A stretch of 64,000 nt of DNA from CANJIV01 sp046330225 (GCA_046330225.1 JAXLTD010000002.1:248001-312000), one strand, 5' to 3'. Numbered from the stretch's first letter, positions 33,866 to 42,089 are shown. Numbers and translations are program-made. Notes: generated from the letters alone by a model not told the origin.

Positions 33866-34414
33866 ATGTCCACGCTTACCGCCGCCGAGACCGTTCCCGC
33901 CGGGACCTGGGTCCTCGACCCGGTCCACTCGTCCGTTGGCTTCTCCGTCAAGCACATGGTGGTTGCCACGTTCCGCAGCCGTTTCGAGTCGTTCGACGCG
34001 ACGCTGTCCACGGTCGACGGCCATCCGAAGCTGACCGGGGTCGTCCAGGTCGGCAGCATCGTCGCGAAGGACGAGAACCTCGCCGGCCACCTCCAGAGTC
34101 CCGACTTCTTCGACGGGGCCGCCCATCCCGAGATCCGCTTCGAGTCGACCTCCATCGCTCGCGAGGGCGACCGCCTGGCGCTGGAGGGGAGCCTCACGAT
34201 CAAGGGAACGACCCGACCGGTCACCGCCGCGGGCACGATCTCCGGACCGCACACCGACATCGCCGGCACCGAGAAGATCGGCATCGAGCTCGAGACGACG
34301 ATCGACCGGACGGCCTTCGGGCTCGACTGGAACGCTCCGCTGCCCAAGGGCGGATTCGCGCTGGCGAACGACGTCACGCTCACGGTCGAGCTCGAGCTCG
34401 CCCAGCAGGCCTAG
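33866..34414 (+). CDS. YceI family protein
   Basis: 182 aa. The lipocalin-like YceI domain fills the protein: GTWVLDPVHSSVGFSVKHMVVATFRSRF at the start, then HLQSPDFFDGAAHPEIRFESTSI and GIELETTIDRTAFGLDWN. The family binds long-chain isoprenoids or amphiphiles; no signal peptide is present, so this one is probably cytoplasmic. The ATG has CAGGAGG five bases upstream. It leads an operon with an FMN reductase and a TetR regulator, preceded by the twin operator. Confidence 0.88.
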   Translation: MSTLTAAETVPAGTWVLDPVHSSVGFSVKHMVVATFRSRFESFDATLSTVDGHPKLTGVVQVGSIVAKDENLAGHLQSPDFFDGAAHPEIRFESTSIAREGDRLALEGSLTIKGTTRPVTAAGTISGPHTDIAGTEKIGIELETTIDRTAFGLDWNAPLPKGGFALANDVTLTVELELAQQA

Positions 34415-34416
34415 CC

Positions 34417-34962
34417 ATGGAGGTCCTGGCGATCTCCGGCTCCCTGCGCCGGGACTCCCACAACGCCGAGCTTCTCCGGGCGGCGGCGCAGCTGCTGCCG
34501 CCCGGAGCCGAGCTCGTCGTCTGGACCGGGCTCCGGGAGATTCCCCCCTACGACGCCGACGCCGACGGCGCTCCGCCCCCCGCGGTGCTGGACCTGCGGG
34601 CCGCGATCGGACGTGCCGACGGCCTCCTGGTCGCGACCCCGGAGTACAACCACTCGATCCCCGGGCAGCTGAAGAACGCGCTGGACTGGCTTTCCCGGCC
34701 CCTGGCGACCAGCCCCCTGAAGGGCAAGCCGGCGGCGGTGATCGGCGCCAGCACCGGCATGTTCGGGGCGGTCTGGGCGCAGGCCGAGGTGCGGAAGGTC
34801 CTGCAGGCGATCGGCGCGCGGGTCCTCGACCGCGAGCTCCCGGTGCCGAACGCCGACGAGGCCTTCGGGCCCGGCGGCGGCGGGCTGGAGCCCGAGCTGC
34901 GCGAGGAGCTGGGGTCGATGCTCGACGGGCTGATCGCCGCGGGGGAGCGCGCGTCCGCATGA
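34417..34962 (+). CDS. NADPH-dependent FMN reductase family protein
   Basis: 181 aa. Flavodoxin-like: the phosphate-binding loop ISGSLRRDSHN (about residues 6-16) and the family motif TPEYNHSIPGQLKNALDWLSRP (about 75-96) are present. It probably reduces quinones, azo compounds or chromate with NAD(P)H and FMN, or supplies reduced FMN. It starts two bases after the YceI stop, and its TGA overlaps the regulator's ATG. Redox stress as the inducing condition is inference. Confidence 0.88.
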   Translation: MEVLAISGSLRRDSHNAELLRAAAQLLPPGAELVVWTGLREIPPYDADADGAPPPAVLDLRAAIGRADGLLVATPEYNHSIPGQLKNALDWLSRPLATSPLKGKPAAVIGASTGMFGAVWAQAEVRKVLQAIGARVLDRELPVPNADEAFGPGGGGLEPELREELGSMLDGLIAAGERASA

Positions 34963-35618
34963 CGTCCGACGCGCCAGCCCGGCACGCGGTAGCGTGGGCC
35001 CCGGTGGACGACTCCCGGCCCACGCCACTCCCGGTCCTTGGGCGGCAGCCCCGCGCGGACGCACTGCGCAATCGGCGCAAGGTGCTCGACGCCGCCCAGA
35101 GCCTGTTCGCCTGCCGCGGCGTGTCGAACGTGTCGATGGACCAGATTGCCGAGGCCGCCGGCGTGGGGAAGGGGACCGTGTATCGCGGGTTCGGTGACCG
35201 CGCCGGGCTGGCCTACGCGCTGCTGGATCGCAGCGGCGTGGAGTTCCAGGAGGGGTTCCTGCGCGGGCCGGCGCCGCTCGGGCCGGGCGCGCCGCCGCGG
35301 GAGCGCCTCAACGCCTTCTTCGCGGGGCTCGCGGCGCACTTCGACGAGCACCTCGAGCTGCTGGCCGATGCGGAGACCGGCACGGCGGGCGCGCGCTACC
35401 GGCAGGGCCCCTACGTCGCCTACCACGCGCACGTCGCGATGCTCATCGGCGAGCTGGACCCGCGCCTCGACGCGCCATGCCTGGCCCACGCGCTGCTCGC
35501 GCCCTACGGCGCCGAGCTGCTCCTGCACCTGCGCGCCGGCATCGGCTTCGACACCGCGCGGATCGTGGCGGCGAGCGCGGCGATCGTCGACGCCCTCGCC
35601 GCCCGCGCCGAGCGCTGA
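34959..35618 (+). CDS. TetR family transcriptional regulator
   Basis: 219 aa. After a 35-residue Pro-rich extension the HTH (about 40-85) reads KVLDAAQSLFACRGVSNVSMDQIAEAAGVGKGTVYRGFGDRAGL. The rest is the helical ligand domain, with a His-rich patch (YHAHVAM). Co-translated with the FMN reductase (ATGA). As the only regulator in the operon it should bind the twin GCGGAC palindromes and repress its own transcript; that is inference. Confidence 0.88.
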   Translation: MTSDAPARHAVAWAPVDDSRPTPLPVLGRQPRADALRNRRKVLDAAQSLFACRGVSNVSMDQIAEAAGVGKGTVYRGFGDRAGLAYALLDRSGVEFQEGFLRGPAPLGPGAPPRERLNAFFAGLAAHFDEHLELLADAETGTAGARYRQGPYVAYHAHVAMLIGELDPRLDAPCLAHALLAPYGAELLLHLRAGIGFDTARIVAASAAIVDALAARAER

Positions 35619-35634
35619 CCGCGGGCCAGCGGCC

Positions 35635-35970
35635 TCAATCGTCCCGGCCGACCTCCTGGTCGTCCGCCTCGAGGTCGTCCTCATCGTGCTCGTCGCCGTC
35701 GTCGGTGACCGAGCCCGATCCGCCCGGGTGATAGTGGACCTGGAAGCGCTCGAGCAACTCGTCGCGGCGGGCGTCGTCGACGGCGAGCTCGTCGGAGATC
35801 AGCACCCACTCGGCGCCTTCGAACTTCTCCATGTTGAAGATCTCGCGGTCGAGCTCGGGGGAGTCGTCGACGACGACGAGCACCTCGGTCTGCGGGTTGA
35901 AATACGTGCCCGGACGGACGAGGAGCTCATCGAGCTCGAAGGTCCGGGCGTCGTCGTCCTCGCTGGCCAC
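35635..35970 (-). CDS. Small acidic hypothetical protein
   Basis: 111 aa. A folded-looking N-terminal part (TFELDELLVRPGTYFNPQTEVLVVVDDSPELDREIFN, then EWVLISDELAVDDARRDELLERFQVHY) ends in a long Asp/Glu tail. No family recognised. The GTG start has minus-strand TAAGCT six bases upstream. It converges on the TetR gene. Confidence 0.6.
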   Translation of the reverse strand: MASEDDDARTFELDELLVRPGTYFNPQTEVLVVVDDSPELDREIFNMEKFEGAEWVLISDELAVDDARRDELLERFQVHYHPGGSGSVTDDGDEHDEDDLEADDQEVGRDD

Positions 35971-35976
35971 GGGGCC

Positions 35977-35982
35977 AGCTTA
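35977..35982 (-). promoter_or_regulatory. Putative -10 element (TAAGCT), leaderless start
   Basis: Minus-strand TAAGCT, six bases before GTG 35970. Confidence 0.4.
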
Positions 35983-36010
35983 CCCGCCCGGGAGCGGGCT
36001 GCGCAGGGCG

Positions 36011-36454
36011 TCAGGCGCCGGCCAGGTCTGCCAGCTGGCGCGCGACCTCGGCATCGACGTCCAGCGGCTCGCTGCCGGCCCGTGCCCGGCGCTCGTTGCG
36101 CGCCACGACGAGCGTGCGGACCTCTTCGCGGAGCGCCGGGTCGACGCTCGGGGCGGTGAGGCGGCGCAGCTCGGACTCGACGTCGAGGGGCGCCTGGCCG
36201 CGGCGGGCGCGCCGCTCGTTGCTGGCCGCGAGCATCTGGCGAATCTCGGCGTCGCGCTCGGCGGCGCTCCCGGGTGCGAGGCCGCCGCCCGCGGGCCGCG
36301 CCCGGTCGCCGCCGTCCTCGTTGATCGACATCGGGCCGCGTCCGATCTGGCGGTAGAGCGCCGGCGAGGTGGCGAACGTGATGAGCGCAATCACCGCGCC
36401 CACGCCCACGACGGCGAACACCACGATCCCGAAGGCATCCTGCACCCCCCGCAT
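36011..36454 (-). CDS. Single-pass membrane protein with duplicated motif
   Basis: 147 aa. One TM segment (about residues 8-29) is followed by a cytoplasmic region with two copies of a motif: NERRARRGQAPLDVESELRRL (about 78-98) and NERRARAGSEPLDVDAEVARQL (about 118-139). The spacing suggests an internal duplication. Related ARRGxxPLDV motifs appear in actinobacterial proteins, function unknown to me. The gene stands alone, divergent from the acyl-CoA dehydrogenase. Confidence 0.6.
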   Translation of the reverse strand: MRGVQDAFGIVVFAVVGVGAVIALITFATSPALYRQIGRGPMSINEDGGDRARPAGGGLAPGSAAERDAEIRQMLAASNERRARRGQAPLDVESELRRLTAPSVDPALREEVRTLVVARNERRARAGSEPLDVDAEVARQLADLAGA

Positions 36455-36584
36455 GATGGCCTACCGACGCCGCGGGCGCGAGCGCTGGCGGCGCATCCGG
36501 CGCCGAGGGCCGCACCCGGAAGAACCGCAACGAACTCGGCGGCTTCGCCGCATTGTCCGGTTCGGGTGCCTCCGGTACCCTTGG

Positions 36585-36600
36585 TTGACTGACCAGTCAA
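36585..36600. promoter_or_regulatory. Palindromic operator upstream of acyl-CoA dehydrogenase
   Basis: TTGACT-GACC-AGTCAA: perfect 6-bp arms, 83 bases before ATG 36683. The form is typical of TetR-family sites at fatty-acid genes. The cognate regulator is not evident. TTGACT could also act as a -35. Confidence 0.55.
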
Positions 36601-36682
36601 TCTGGACGCGCTGAGTTGTGCCCGGGCCTCTGCCCCGCTTCGCTCCGCGCGCCGATGGTTTCCCCAAAGGAGCACCGACACC

Positions 36683-37855
36683 GTGGTCGATTTCACCCTC
36701 ACCGATGAGCAGAAGGCGCTCCGGGAGATGGCGCACGACTTTGCCGAGAAGGAGATGCGCCCCGTCGCCTGGGAGTACGACAAGGAAGGCACCTGGCCGG
36801 AGCCGGTCCTGAAGAAGGCCTGGGAGCTCGGCCTCATGAATTCCCACATCTCCGAGGAGTACGGCGGGCCCGGAGCCAGCTACTTCGAGGGCACCCTGAT
36901 CGAAGAGGAGATGGGCTGGGGCTGTTCCGGGATCGGCACGTCGCTGTCCTGCAACGGCCTGGCCACCGCGCCGATCGCGATCGGCGGGTCAGAGGAGATC
37001 AAGAAGAAGTACCTCGGGATGCTGACCGAGGAGCCGATCTTCGCCTCCTTCTGTCTCACTGAGCCGGACGCCGGATCCGACGTGTCGGGCATGCGCACGA
37101 CCGCGGTCCGCAAGGGCGACAAGTACGTCATCAACGGCTCGAAGTGCTTCATCACCAACGGCCAGTACGCCTCCTACTACACGGTGTACGCGAAGACCGA
37201 CAAGGACGCCGGCCACCGCGGCATCTCCGCCTTCGTCGTGCCCCGTGACGACACCGTCACGGTGGACAAGAAGGAAGACAAGATGGGCCAGCGGGCGTCG
37301 AACACCGCGACCATCACGTTCAACGACACCGAGGTGCCCGCCGAGAACCTCCTCGGCGAAGAGAACCACGGCTTCAAGCTGGCCATGATGACGCTGGACC
37401 GCACCCGGCCGGGCGTGGCGGCGATGGCCACCGGCATCGCGCGGGCGGCCTTCGAGTTCGCGACCGACTACTCGAAGGAGCGCGTCCAGTTCGGCGTGCC
37501 GATCGCGATGCACCAGGCGATCCAGTTCATGATCGCCGACATGGCCACGGACGTCGAAGCTGCCCGCCTGCTCGTCTGGCAGTCGGCCGTGCTGCTCGAC
37601 CAGGGCCGCCGCAACACGCTGGCCTCGTCGCACGCCAAGCGCTTCGCCGCCGACACGGCGATGAAGGTCGCGACCGACGCGGTCCAGGTCTACGGCGGCT
37701 ACGGGTTCATCAAGGAGTACCCGGTCGAGAAGCTCATGCGCGACGCCAAGATCATGCAGCTCTACGAGGGCACCTCGCAGATCCAGCGCCTGGTCATCGC
37801 GCGCGAGACGCTGCTGCCCCGCCGCGTCGAGGAGCCGGCGGCCGCCTCCGCCTGA
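36683..37855 (+). CDS. Acyl-CoA dehydrogenase
   Basis: 390 aa, standard for the family. The N-terminal helical domain is followed by FCLTEPDAGSDVSGM (about residues 117-131) and YVINGSKCFITNG. The C-terminal helical domain has FGVPIAMHQAIQFMIADM and, near the end, YGGYGFIKEYPVEKLMRDAKIMQLYEGTSQIQRLVIAR; the Glu of YEGTSQ is the expected catalytic base of medium/short-chain types. It oxidises acyl-CoA to enoyl-CoA with FAD, passing electrons to ETF. The start follows CAAAGGAGCACCGACACC; GTG is the initiation codon. Lone gene with its own operator. Confidence 0.93.
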   Translation: MVDFTLTDEQKALREMAHDFAEKEMRPVAWEYDKEGTWPEPVLKKAWELGLMNSHISEEYGGPGASYFEGTLIEEEMGWGCSGIGTSLSCNGLATAPIAIGGSEEIKKKYLGMLTEEPIFASFCLTEPDAGSDVSGMRTTAVRKGDKYVINGSKCFITNGQYASYYTVYAKTDKDAGHRGISAFVVPRDDTVTVDKKEDKMGQRASNTATITFNDTEVPAENLLGEENHGFKLAMMTLDRTRPGVAAMATGIARAAFEFATDYSKERVQFGVPIAMHQAIQFMIADMATDVEAARLLVWQSAVLLDQGRRNTLASSHAKRFAADTAMKVATDAVQVYGGYGFIKEYPVEKLMRDAKIMQLYEGTSQIQRLVIARETLLPRRVEEPAAASA

Positions 37856-37864
37856 GGCCCCCGC

Positions 37865-38446
37865 TCACTCCTGCCGTCCCGACGGGGCCGCCGAATCGGC
37901 GGCCCCGTCGCCGTCCGGGGCCAGCTCGGCCTCGACCCGGTCCGTCCAGCGGCGCAGTGCCTCGATCAGGTCCCGTGCCAGCGCATGGTTGAGGCGCAGG
38001 TAGCGCTCACGGTGGGGAAGCGACGCGGCGGCCGCCTCGGCCTGCTCGATCAGCCCGGACATCTCGTCGAGCTGCGGCCGCAGGGCGGCGATGCTCGCGG
38101 CCAGCTCGGCGTCGTCGGCCAGGTCCCCCGCGAGCAGCCGGATCGTGCCCTCGTTCTGGATCTTCGGCAGCGGAGTGGGCTCGGCGAGCCACGCCTCGAG
38201 CGCCGTGCGCCCGGCGGCGGTGAGCTCGTAGTGGGTCCGGTCGGTCGTCTGGCCGGGTGTCGTGCGGGAGGTCAGGAAGCCGAGGCGCTCGAGCCGCTTG
38301 GGCTCGGCGTAGTACTGGCTCGTGGCCGCCGTCCAGTAGAGCCGGCCCTGGCGCATCATCCGGACGATGTCGTGGGGCCCGGCGCCGTGGCGGCCGACGA
38401 GCCCGAGGATGGCGTACGAGAAGGGGGTGAGGCGGCTCGCTGGCAT
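37865..38446 (-). CDS. PadR family transcriptional regulator
   Basis: 193 aa. The winged HTH is N-terminal: LTPFSYAILGLVGRHGAGPHDIVRMM, then WTAATSQYYAEPKRLERLGFLTSRTTPGQTTDRTHYELTAAGR. The C-terminal Vir domain is helical (about 100-180). ATG 38446 has AAAGGAG six bases upstream. Divergent from the cupin gene across a 103-base gap that holds a strong promoter with two overlapping dyads. Likely a repressor of the cupin gene and perhaps itself. Confidence 0.88.
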   Translation of the reverse strand: MPASRLTPFSYAILGLVGRHGAGPHDIVRMMRQGRLYWTAATSQYYAEPKRLERLGFLTSRTTPGQTTDRTHYELTAAGRTALEAWLAEPTPLPKIQNEGTIRLLAGDLADDAELAASIAALRPQLDEMSGLIEQAEAAAASLPHRERYLRLNHALARDLIEALRRWTDRVEAELAPDGDGAADSAAPSGRQE

Positions 38447-38484
38447 CCGGCTCCTTTCGCGCCGGCTCGCATGTGGCGGCAGGC

Positions 38485-38518
38485 TTGACAGAGACTCCGT
38501 TTCGGAGTTATAAACTCC
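38485..38518 (+). promoter_or_regulatory. Near-consensus promoter with two overlapping operators
   Basis: TTGACA (38485-38490), a 17-base spacer and TTATAA (38508-38513), the best sigma-70-type promoter in the window. Two perfect dyads overlap it: ACTCCG-TTT-CGGAGT (38494-38508) in the spacer and GGAGTT-ATA-AACTCC (38504-38518) over the -10. Binding there would block RNA polymerase, as expected for the divergent PadR protein. Confidence 0.75.
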
Positions 38519-38549
38519 AGAACAGAGTCTACCGACCGCTGGAGGCAGC

Positions 38550-39029
38550 ATGAGCACCACCGCAGCTCCGTCCGTCGCCGCCGAGCCCCTCTGGTTCCTT
38601 GCGAACCGTGCCGTCGTCCGGGTCGCGTCCCGGGAGACCGAGGGCCGGCTCTCCATCGTCGAGCTCTCCGGTGCGCGCGGCGACATGCCGCCGCTGCACG
38701 TTCACACCCGCGACGACGAGGCGTTCCACGTCCTTGCTGGCGAGCTGTCGCTGTTCGTGGGCGCCAGCTGCTCGGTCGCCCGGGCCGGCGACACCGTGCT
38801 CGCGCCGCGCGGCATCCCGCACGTCTATCGGGTCGACAGCGACGAGGCCCGGTGGCTGGCCATCGCCACGCCGGGCGGCTTCGACGAGTTCGTGTCGGCC
38901 GTGGGCGAGCCCGCGCCGTCCGCCGGACTGCCGCCCGCCCCGGTCGGAGCCGACCCGGAGCGCCTGTCGGCGCTCGCCGCCGCGGGCGGGATCGAGATCC
39001 TCGGCCCGCCCGGGACGCTCCCGGCCTAG
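38550..39029 (+). CDS. Cupin domain-containing protein
   Basis: 159 aa. One cupin barrel (about residues 35-120): motif 1 is MPPLHVHTRDDEAFHVLAGE, with two His and a Glu; motif 2 is APRGIPHVYRV with the third His. A metal site is therefore intact. A small-molecule dioxygenase, isomerase or sensor role is possible. GGAGG is six bases before the ATG. Expression is set by the promoter/operator described upstream. Confidence 0.85.
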   Translation: MSTTAAPSVAAEPLWFLANRAVVRVASRETEGRLSIVELSGARGDMPPLHVHTRDDEAFHVLAGELSLFVGASCSVARAGDTVLAPRGIPHVYRVDSDEARWLAIATPGGFDEFVSAVGEPAPSAGLPPAPVGADPERLSALAAAGGIEILGPPGTLPA

Positions 39030-39082
39030 CGCCATCCGGGCCGGTCGCGCCGCCCCGCCGCGGGCGGCGCGATACTGCCGGG

Positions 39083-39550
39083 ATGGCGGCCACGACCCGG
39101 CGCACCTCCGACGCGGTAGCCGAGACCGCCGCGCTGCACCCCGTCGGAACGGAGAAGACCCCGCCCGGGGCGGCCGGGCCGCTGCTCGGCGACCTGCGGC
39201 GTGGCGGCCTGCTCCCGCTCCTGGTGCTCCACTTCGTGGCCCGCGAGCCGTCCTACGGCAACCAGCTGATGGAGCGGATCTCCCGGCTGACGGCCGGGGC
39301 CGTAGCGGTCAACCCGAACACGATGTACCCGCTGCTGCGGTCGCTCGAGGAACGGGGGCTCATCGCCGGGGCCTGGGAGCACCCGGAGCGCCGGACGCGC
39401 CGCTTCTACCGGATCACCCCCGCCGGCGAGGCCGAGCGCGCTGCGCTCGCCGCCGCGGTGGCCCCGCGCCTGGACGCGGTTGCCCGCGGGGTCGAGCTGA
39501 TCCGCCGCGAGCTCGCCGATTCGCCGGCCGCCAGCGCGGAGGGGGCCTGA
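39083..39550 (+). CDS. PadR family transcriptional regulator
   Basis: 155 aa. A 40-residue N-terminal extension precedes the winged HTH: LLPLLVLHFVAREPSYGNQLMERISRL, NPNTMYPLLRSLEERGLIAGAWEHPERRTRRFYRITPAGEAE, then a short C-terminal helix. This is the short PadR-s2 type, unlike the longer Vir-type regulator nearby. It is directly followed by the SRPBCC gene (TGATG overlap), so it probably regulates that operon. ATG 39083 is the first credible start. Confidence 0.85.
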   Translation: MAATTRRTSDAVAETAALHPVGTEKTPPGAAGPLLGDLRRGGLLPLLVLHFVAREPSYGNQLMERISRLTAGAVAVNPNTMYPLLRSLEERGLIAGAWEHPERRTRRFYRITPAGEAERAALAAAVAPRLDAVARGVELIRRELADSPAASAEGA

Positions 39551-40008
39551 TGGCGAAGGTGAGCGTCCGGGTGGACCTCCCGGGCGCCGACGTCGCCGCC
39601 GCCGAGCGGCTCTGGTACGACCTCGGGCGCTGGCCGAACTTCGTCGATGGCTTCGCCACGGTCGCCAAGGTCGACGACGGCTGGCCCGCGGCCGGGGCCA
39701 CGCTCATCTGGGACTCGCGGCCGAACGGTCGCGGGCGTGTGATCGAGCGGGTGGTTGCCTACGAGCCGTTCGGCGGCCAGACCGCCGAGGTCGAGGACAG
39801 CCAGCTTCTCGGCACCCAGGCGATCGCCTTCGCGCCGGCGCGCGGCGGTGCCCAGGCCGCGCTGAGCCTCGAGTACGCGCTGAAGCGCCGCGGGCTGCTG
39901 CGTGCCGCCGTCGACGTCCTGTTCATCCGGCGCGCCCTGGCCGACTCGCTGCGCCGGACGCTCGTGCGGTTCAAGCACGAGCTGGCCGGCGACGCCGACC
40001 TCGGCTGA
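39550..40008 (+). CDS. SRPBCC family protein
   Basis: 152 aa. The START/Bet v1-like fold is suggested by VRVDLPGADVAAAERLWYDLGRWPNFVDGFATV at the N-terminus, central beta strands, and the C-terminal long helix (RRALADSLRRTLVRFKHELAG). These proteins bind hydrophobic ligands or catalyse cyclisations. Function unknown. ATG shares one base with the stop of the PadR gene, so the two are co-translated. Confidence 0.75.
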   Translation: MAKVSVRVDLPGADVAAAERLWYDLGRWPNFVDGFATVAKVDDGWPAAGATLIWDSRPNGRGRVIERVVAYEPFGGQTAEVEDSQLLGTQAIAFAPARGGAQAALSLEYALKRRGLLRAAVDVLFIRRALADSLRRTLVRFKHELAGDADLG

Positions 40009-40132
40009 CCGGCCTGGCGCCGCCCGCACCCTGGGCTGGGCGGGCGCGAAGCGAATCATCTAGCCTTCGCCGCTGTCGCCTGCCGCCGCTCGCGGCGGGC
40101 CTCCAGCAACCGGAAGGGACGATCCTCAGCGC

Positions 40133-41008
40133 ATGTTCGTCTTCAAGGCCGCCGTCGTCGGCGCGGGCACGATGGGCGCAGAGATCGCCCAGGCGATCGC
40201 GGCTGCCGAGATCCCCGTCGTGCTCGCCGACCTCGACGGCGAGCGGGTGGCGCGGGGCCTCGCGCAGGCCCGGCACGTGACCGAACGCCAGCTCGCGCAG
40301 CTCGTCGAGAAGGGCCGGCTCGACGCATCCGAGGCCGCCGCGCGCGCTGATGCGCTCGCCGGCCGGATCGCCGGGACGACCGGGTACGCCGGCTTCGGCG
40401 ACGTCGACCTCGTGATCGAGGCGGTCCCGGAGCGGATGGCCGACAAGCAGGCGGTGTTCGCGGAGCTCGACGCGGCCACGCCAGGGCACGCCATCCTGGC
40501 CTCGAACACGTCGTGCCTGTCGATTACCGAGATGGCCGATGTCACGGGCCGTCCCGACAAGGTGGTCGGCATCCACTTCTTCTTCCCGGCCTCGAGCAGC
40601 CGCCTCGTCGAGATCGTCGAGGGCCAGGACACGTCGCCCGAGACGCTCCAGGCCGCCGCGAACTTCGCCCAGAAGATCCGCAAGACGCCCATCCAGTGCG
40701 CCGAGGATCCAGGCTTCGTGGTGAACCGAATTCTCACCGCGGGGATGTCGGAGCTGTGGCGCCAGCAGGAGGAGTCGGGCCTGGACGCCGAGGCGCTCGA
40801 CCGCGCGGTCACCGAGAGCGGGGCGGCGCCGATCGGGCCGTTCCTGCTCACGGACCTGCTCGGCCTCGACACGGTCCTGCACGTCGCCGAGCACCTGCGC
40901 GAGTCCTACGGGGAGCGGTTCCACGTTCACGCGGGAATGCAGGAGCTCGTGGCGGCCGGCGATCTGGGCAAGAAGACCGGGAAGGGGTTCTATGAGCACG
41001 GAAGCTGA
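40133..41008 (+). CDS. 3-hydroxyacyl-CoA dehydrogenase
   Basis: 291 aa. The Rossmann loop VVGAGTMGAEIAQAIA (about 8-23), EAVPERMADKQAVFAEL, SNTSCLSITEMADVTGRPDKVVGIHFFFP (catalytic His in GIHFF, about residue 145) and the C-terminal 3HCDH domain ending GKKTGKGFYEHGS are all present. It oxidises L-3-hydroxyacyl-CoA to 3-ketoacyl-CoA with NAD+. The next gene begins 17 bases before its end and encodes a second 3HCDH_C-like unit plus an enoyl-CoA hydratase. Confidence 0.92.
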   Translation: MFVFKAAVVGAGTMGAEIAQAIAAAEIPVVLADLDGERVARGLAQARHVTERQLAQLVEKGRLDASEAAARADALAGRIAGTTGYAGFGDVDLVIEAVPERMADKQAVFAELDAATPGHAILASNTSCLSITEMADVTGRPDKVVGIHFFFPASSSRLVEIVEGQDTSPETLQAAANFAQKIRKTPIQCAEDPGFVVNRILTAGMSELWRQQEESGLDAEALDRAVTESGAAPIGPFLLTDLLGLDTVLHVAEHLRESYGERFHVHAGMQELVAAGDLGKKTGKGFYEHGS

Positions 41009-42089
41009 CGGGCCCGCGCTCGCGGAGCGCATGGCGCTGAAGATGTTCGTGGAGGCCTGCCTGGTGCTCGAGGAGGGCGTGGCCGGCGCGCGCGACATCG
41101 ACCTCGGGATGATGGCCGGCGCCGGGATCGTGCCGCCGCCCCTCGCCCGGGCCGATGCAGCCGGGCTCGACGAGGTCCTCGCGGCCCTGGAGCGGGCCGA
41201 GGCGGAGTGGGGGGAGGCGTTCGCCCCCCCGCTCATCCTGCGCCGGCTCGTAGCCCAGGGACGGCTCGGGCGGTCGGCCGGCCAGGGGTTCTTCCCCTAC
41301 CCCCGCCCCGACGCCGGCTTCGACGACGGCCCCGTGCTCCTCGAGACCCGCGATGAGGTGGCGATTGCCTGGCTGGCCAGTCCGCCCGCGAACGCGCTCT
41401 CTCCGGAGACGATCGCCGCGCTGTCCGCGGCATGGGAGCGCGTCGACCGCGATCCTGGCATCCGGGCGCTCATCGTGGCCTCGGCGAATCCGGTGCTGTT
41501 CTGCGCAGGGGCCGACATCAAGTCGTTCACGGGAATGGACGAGGCGTCGGGCCGCGAGCTGCTGGACCGTGCGCACGGGCTCTTCCGGGCGTTCGGCTCG
41601 ACGCGGACCGCAACGGTTGCCGCCGTGAACGGGCTCGCGTTCGGCGGCGGCTGCGAGCTGGCGATGGCGTGCGACATCCGCCTGGCTGCCGAGTCGGCGA
41701 GCTTCGGGCAGCCCGAGATCGCGCTCGGCATCGTCCCGGGCTTCGGCGGGACCCAGCGCCTGCCGCGCCTCGTCGGGCCGGCGAAGGCGCTCGAGATGAA
41801 CCTCGTCGGGGACCCAATCTCGGCCGGGGAGGCGCTCGAGCACGGCCTGGTGCACCGGGTCATCCCCGACCACGAGCTGCACGACGCCGCCGTGGCGTGG
41901 GCGCGGACGTTGGCCGCCCGGGCGCCCGTCGCCGTCGAGCAGATCAAGCGGGCGTCTCACCGGGGGGACCTCGACGAGGGGATCGCCGCTGAGAAGGCGG
42001 CGTTCGCCGCCGCATTCGCCACGGCCGACGCCCGCGAGGGGTTCGCGGCGTTCCTGGCCAAGCGCCCGCCGCGCTGGACCGGCGCATGA
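40992..42089 (+). CDS. Enoyl-CoA hydratase with N-terminal 3HCDH_C-like domain
   Basis: 365 aa. The first 105 residues match the second C-terminal domain of multifunctional hydroxyacyl-CoA dehydrogenases: KMFVEACLVLEEGVAGARDID, then VAQGRLGRSAGQGFFPY. A crotonase domain follows (about 108-365): ANPVLFCAGADIKSF and NGLAFGGGCELAMACDIRLA (oxyanion loop) with PEIALGIVPGFGGTQRLPRLVG. Two Glu residues in ELAMACD and PEIAL positions fit hydratase activity. With the preceding gene it makes a full beta-oxidation pair in permuted order. Confidence 0.87.
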   Translation: MSTEADGPALAERMALKMFVEACLVLEEGVAGARDIDLGMMAGAGIVPPPLARADAAGLDEVLAALERAEAEWGEAFAPPLILRRLVAQGRLGRSAGQGFFPYPRPDAGFDDGPVLLETRDEVAIAWLASPPANALSPETIAALSAAWERVDRDPGIRALIVASANPVLFCAGADIKSFTGMDEASGRELLDRAHGLFRAFGSTRTATVAAVNGLAFGGGCELAMACDIRLAAESASFGQPEIALGIVPGFGGTQRLPRLVGPAKALEMNLVGDPISAGEALEHGLVHRVIPDHELHDAAVAWARTLAARAPVAVEQIKRASHRGDLDEGIAAEKAAFAAAFATADAREGFAAFLAKRPPRWTGA

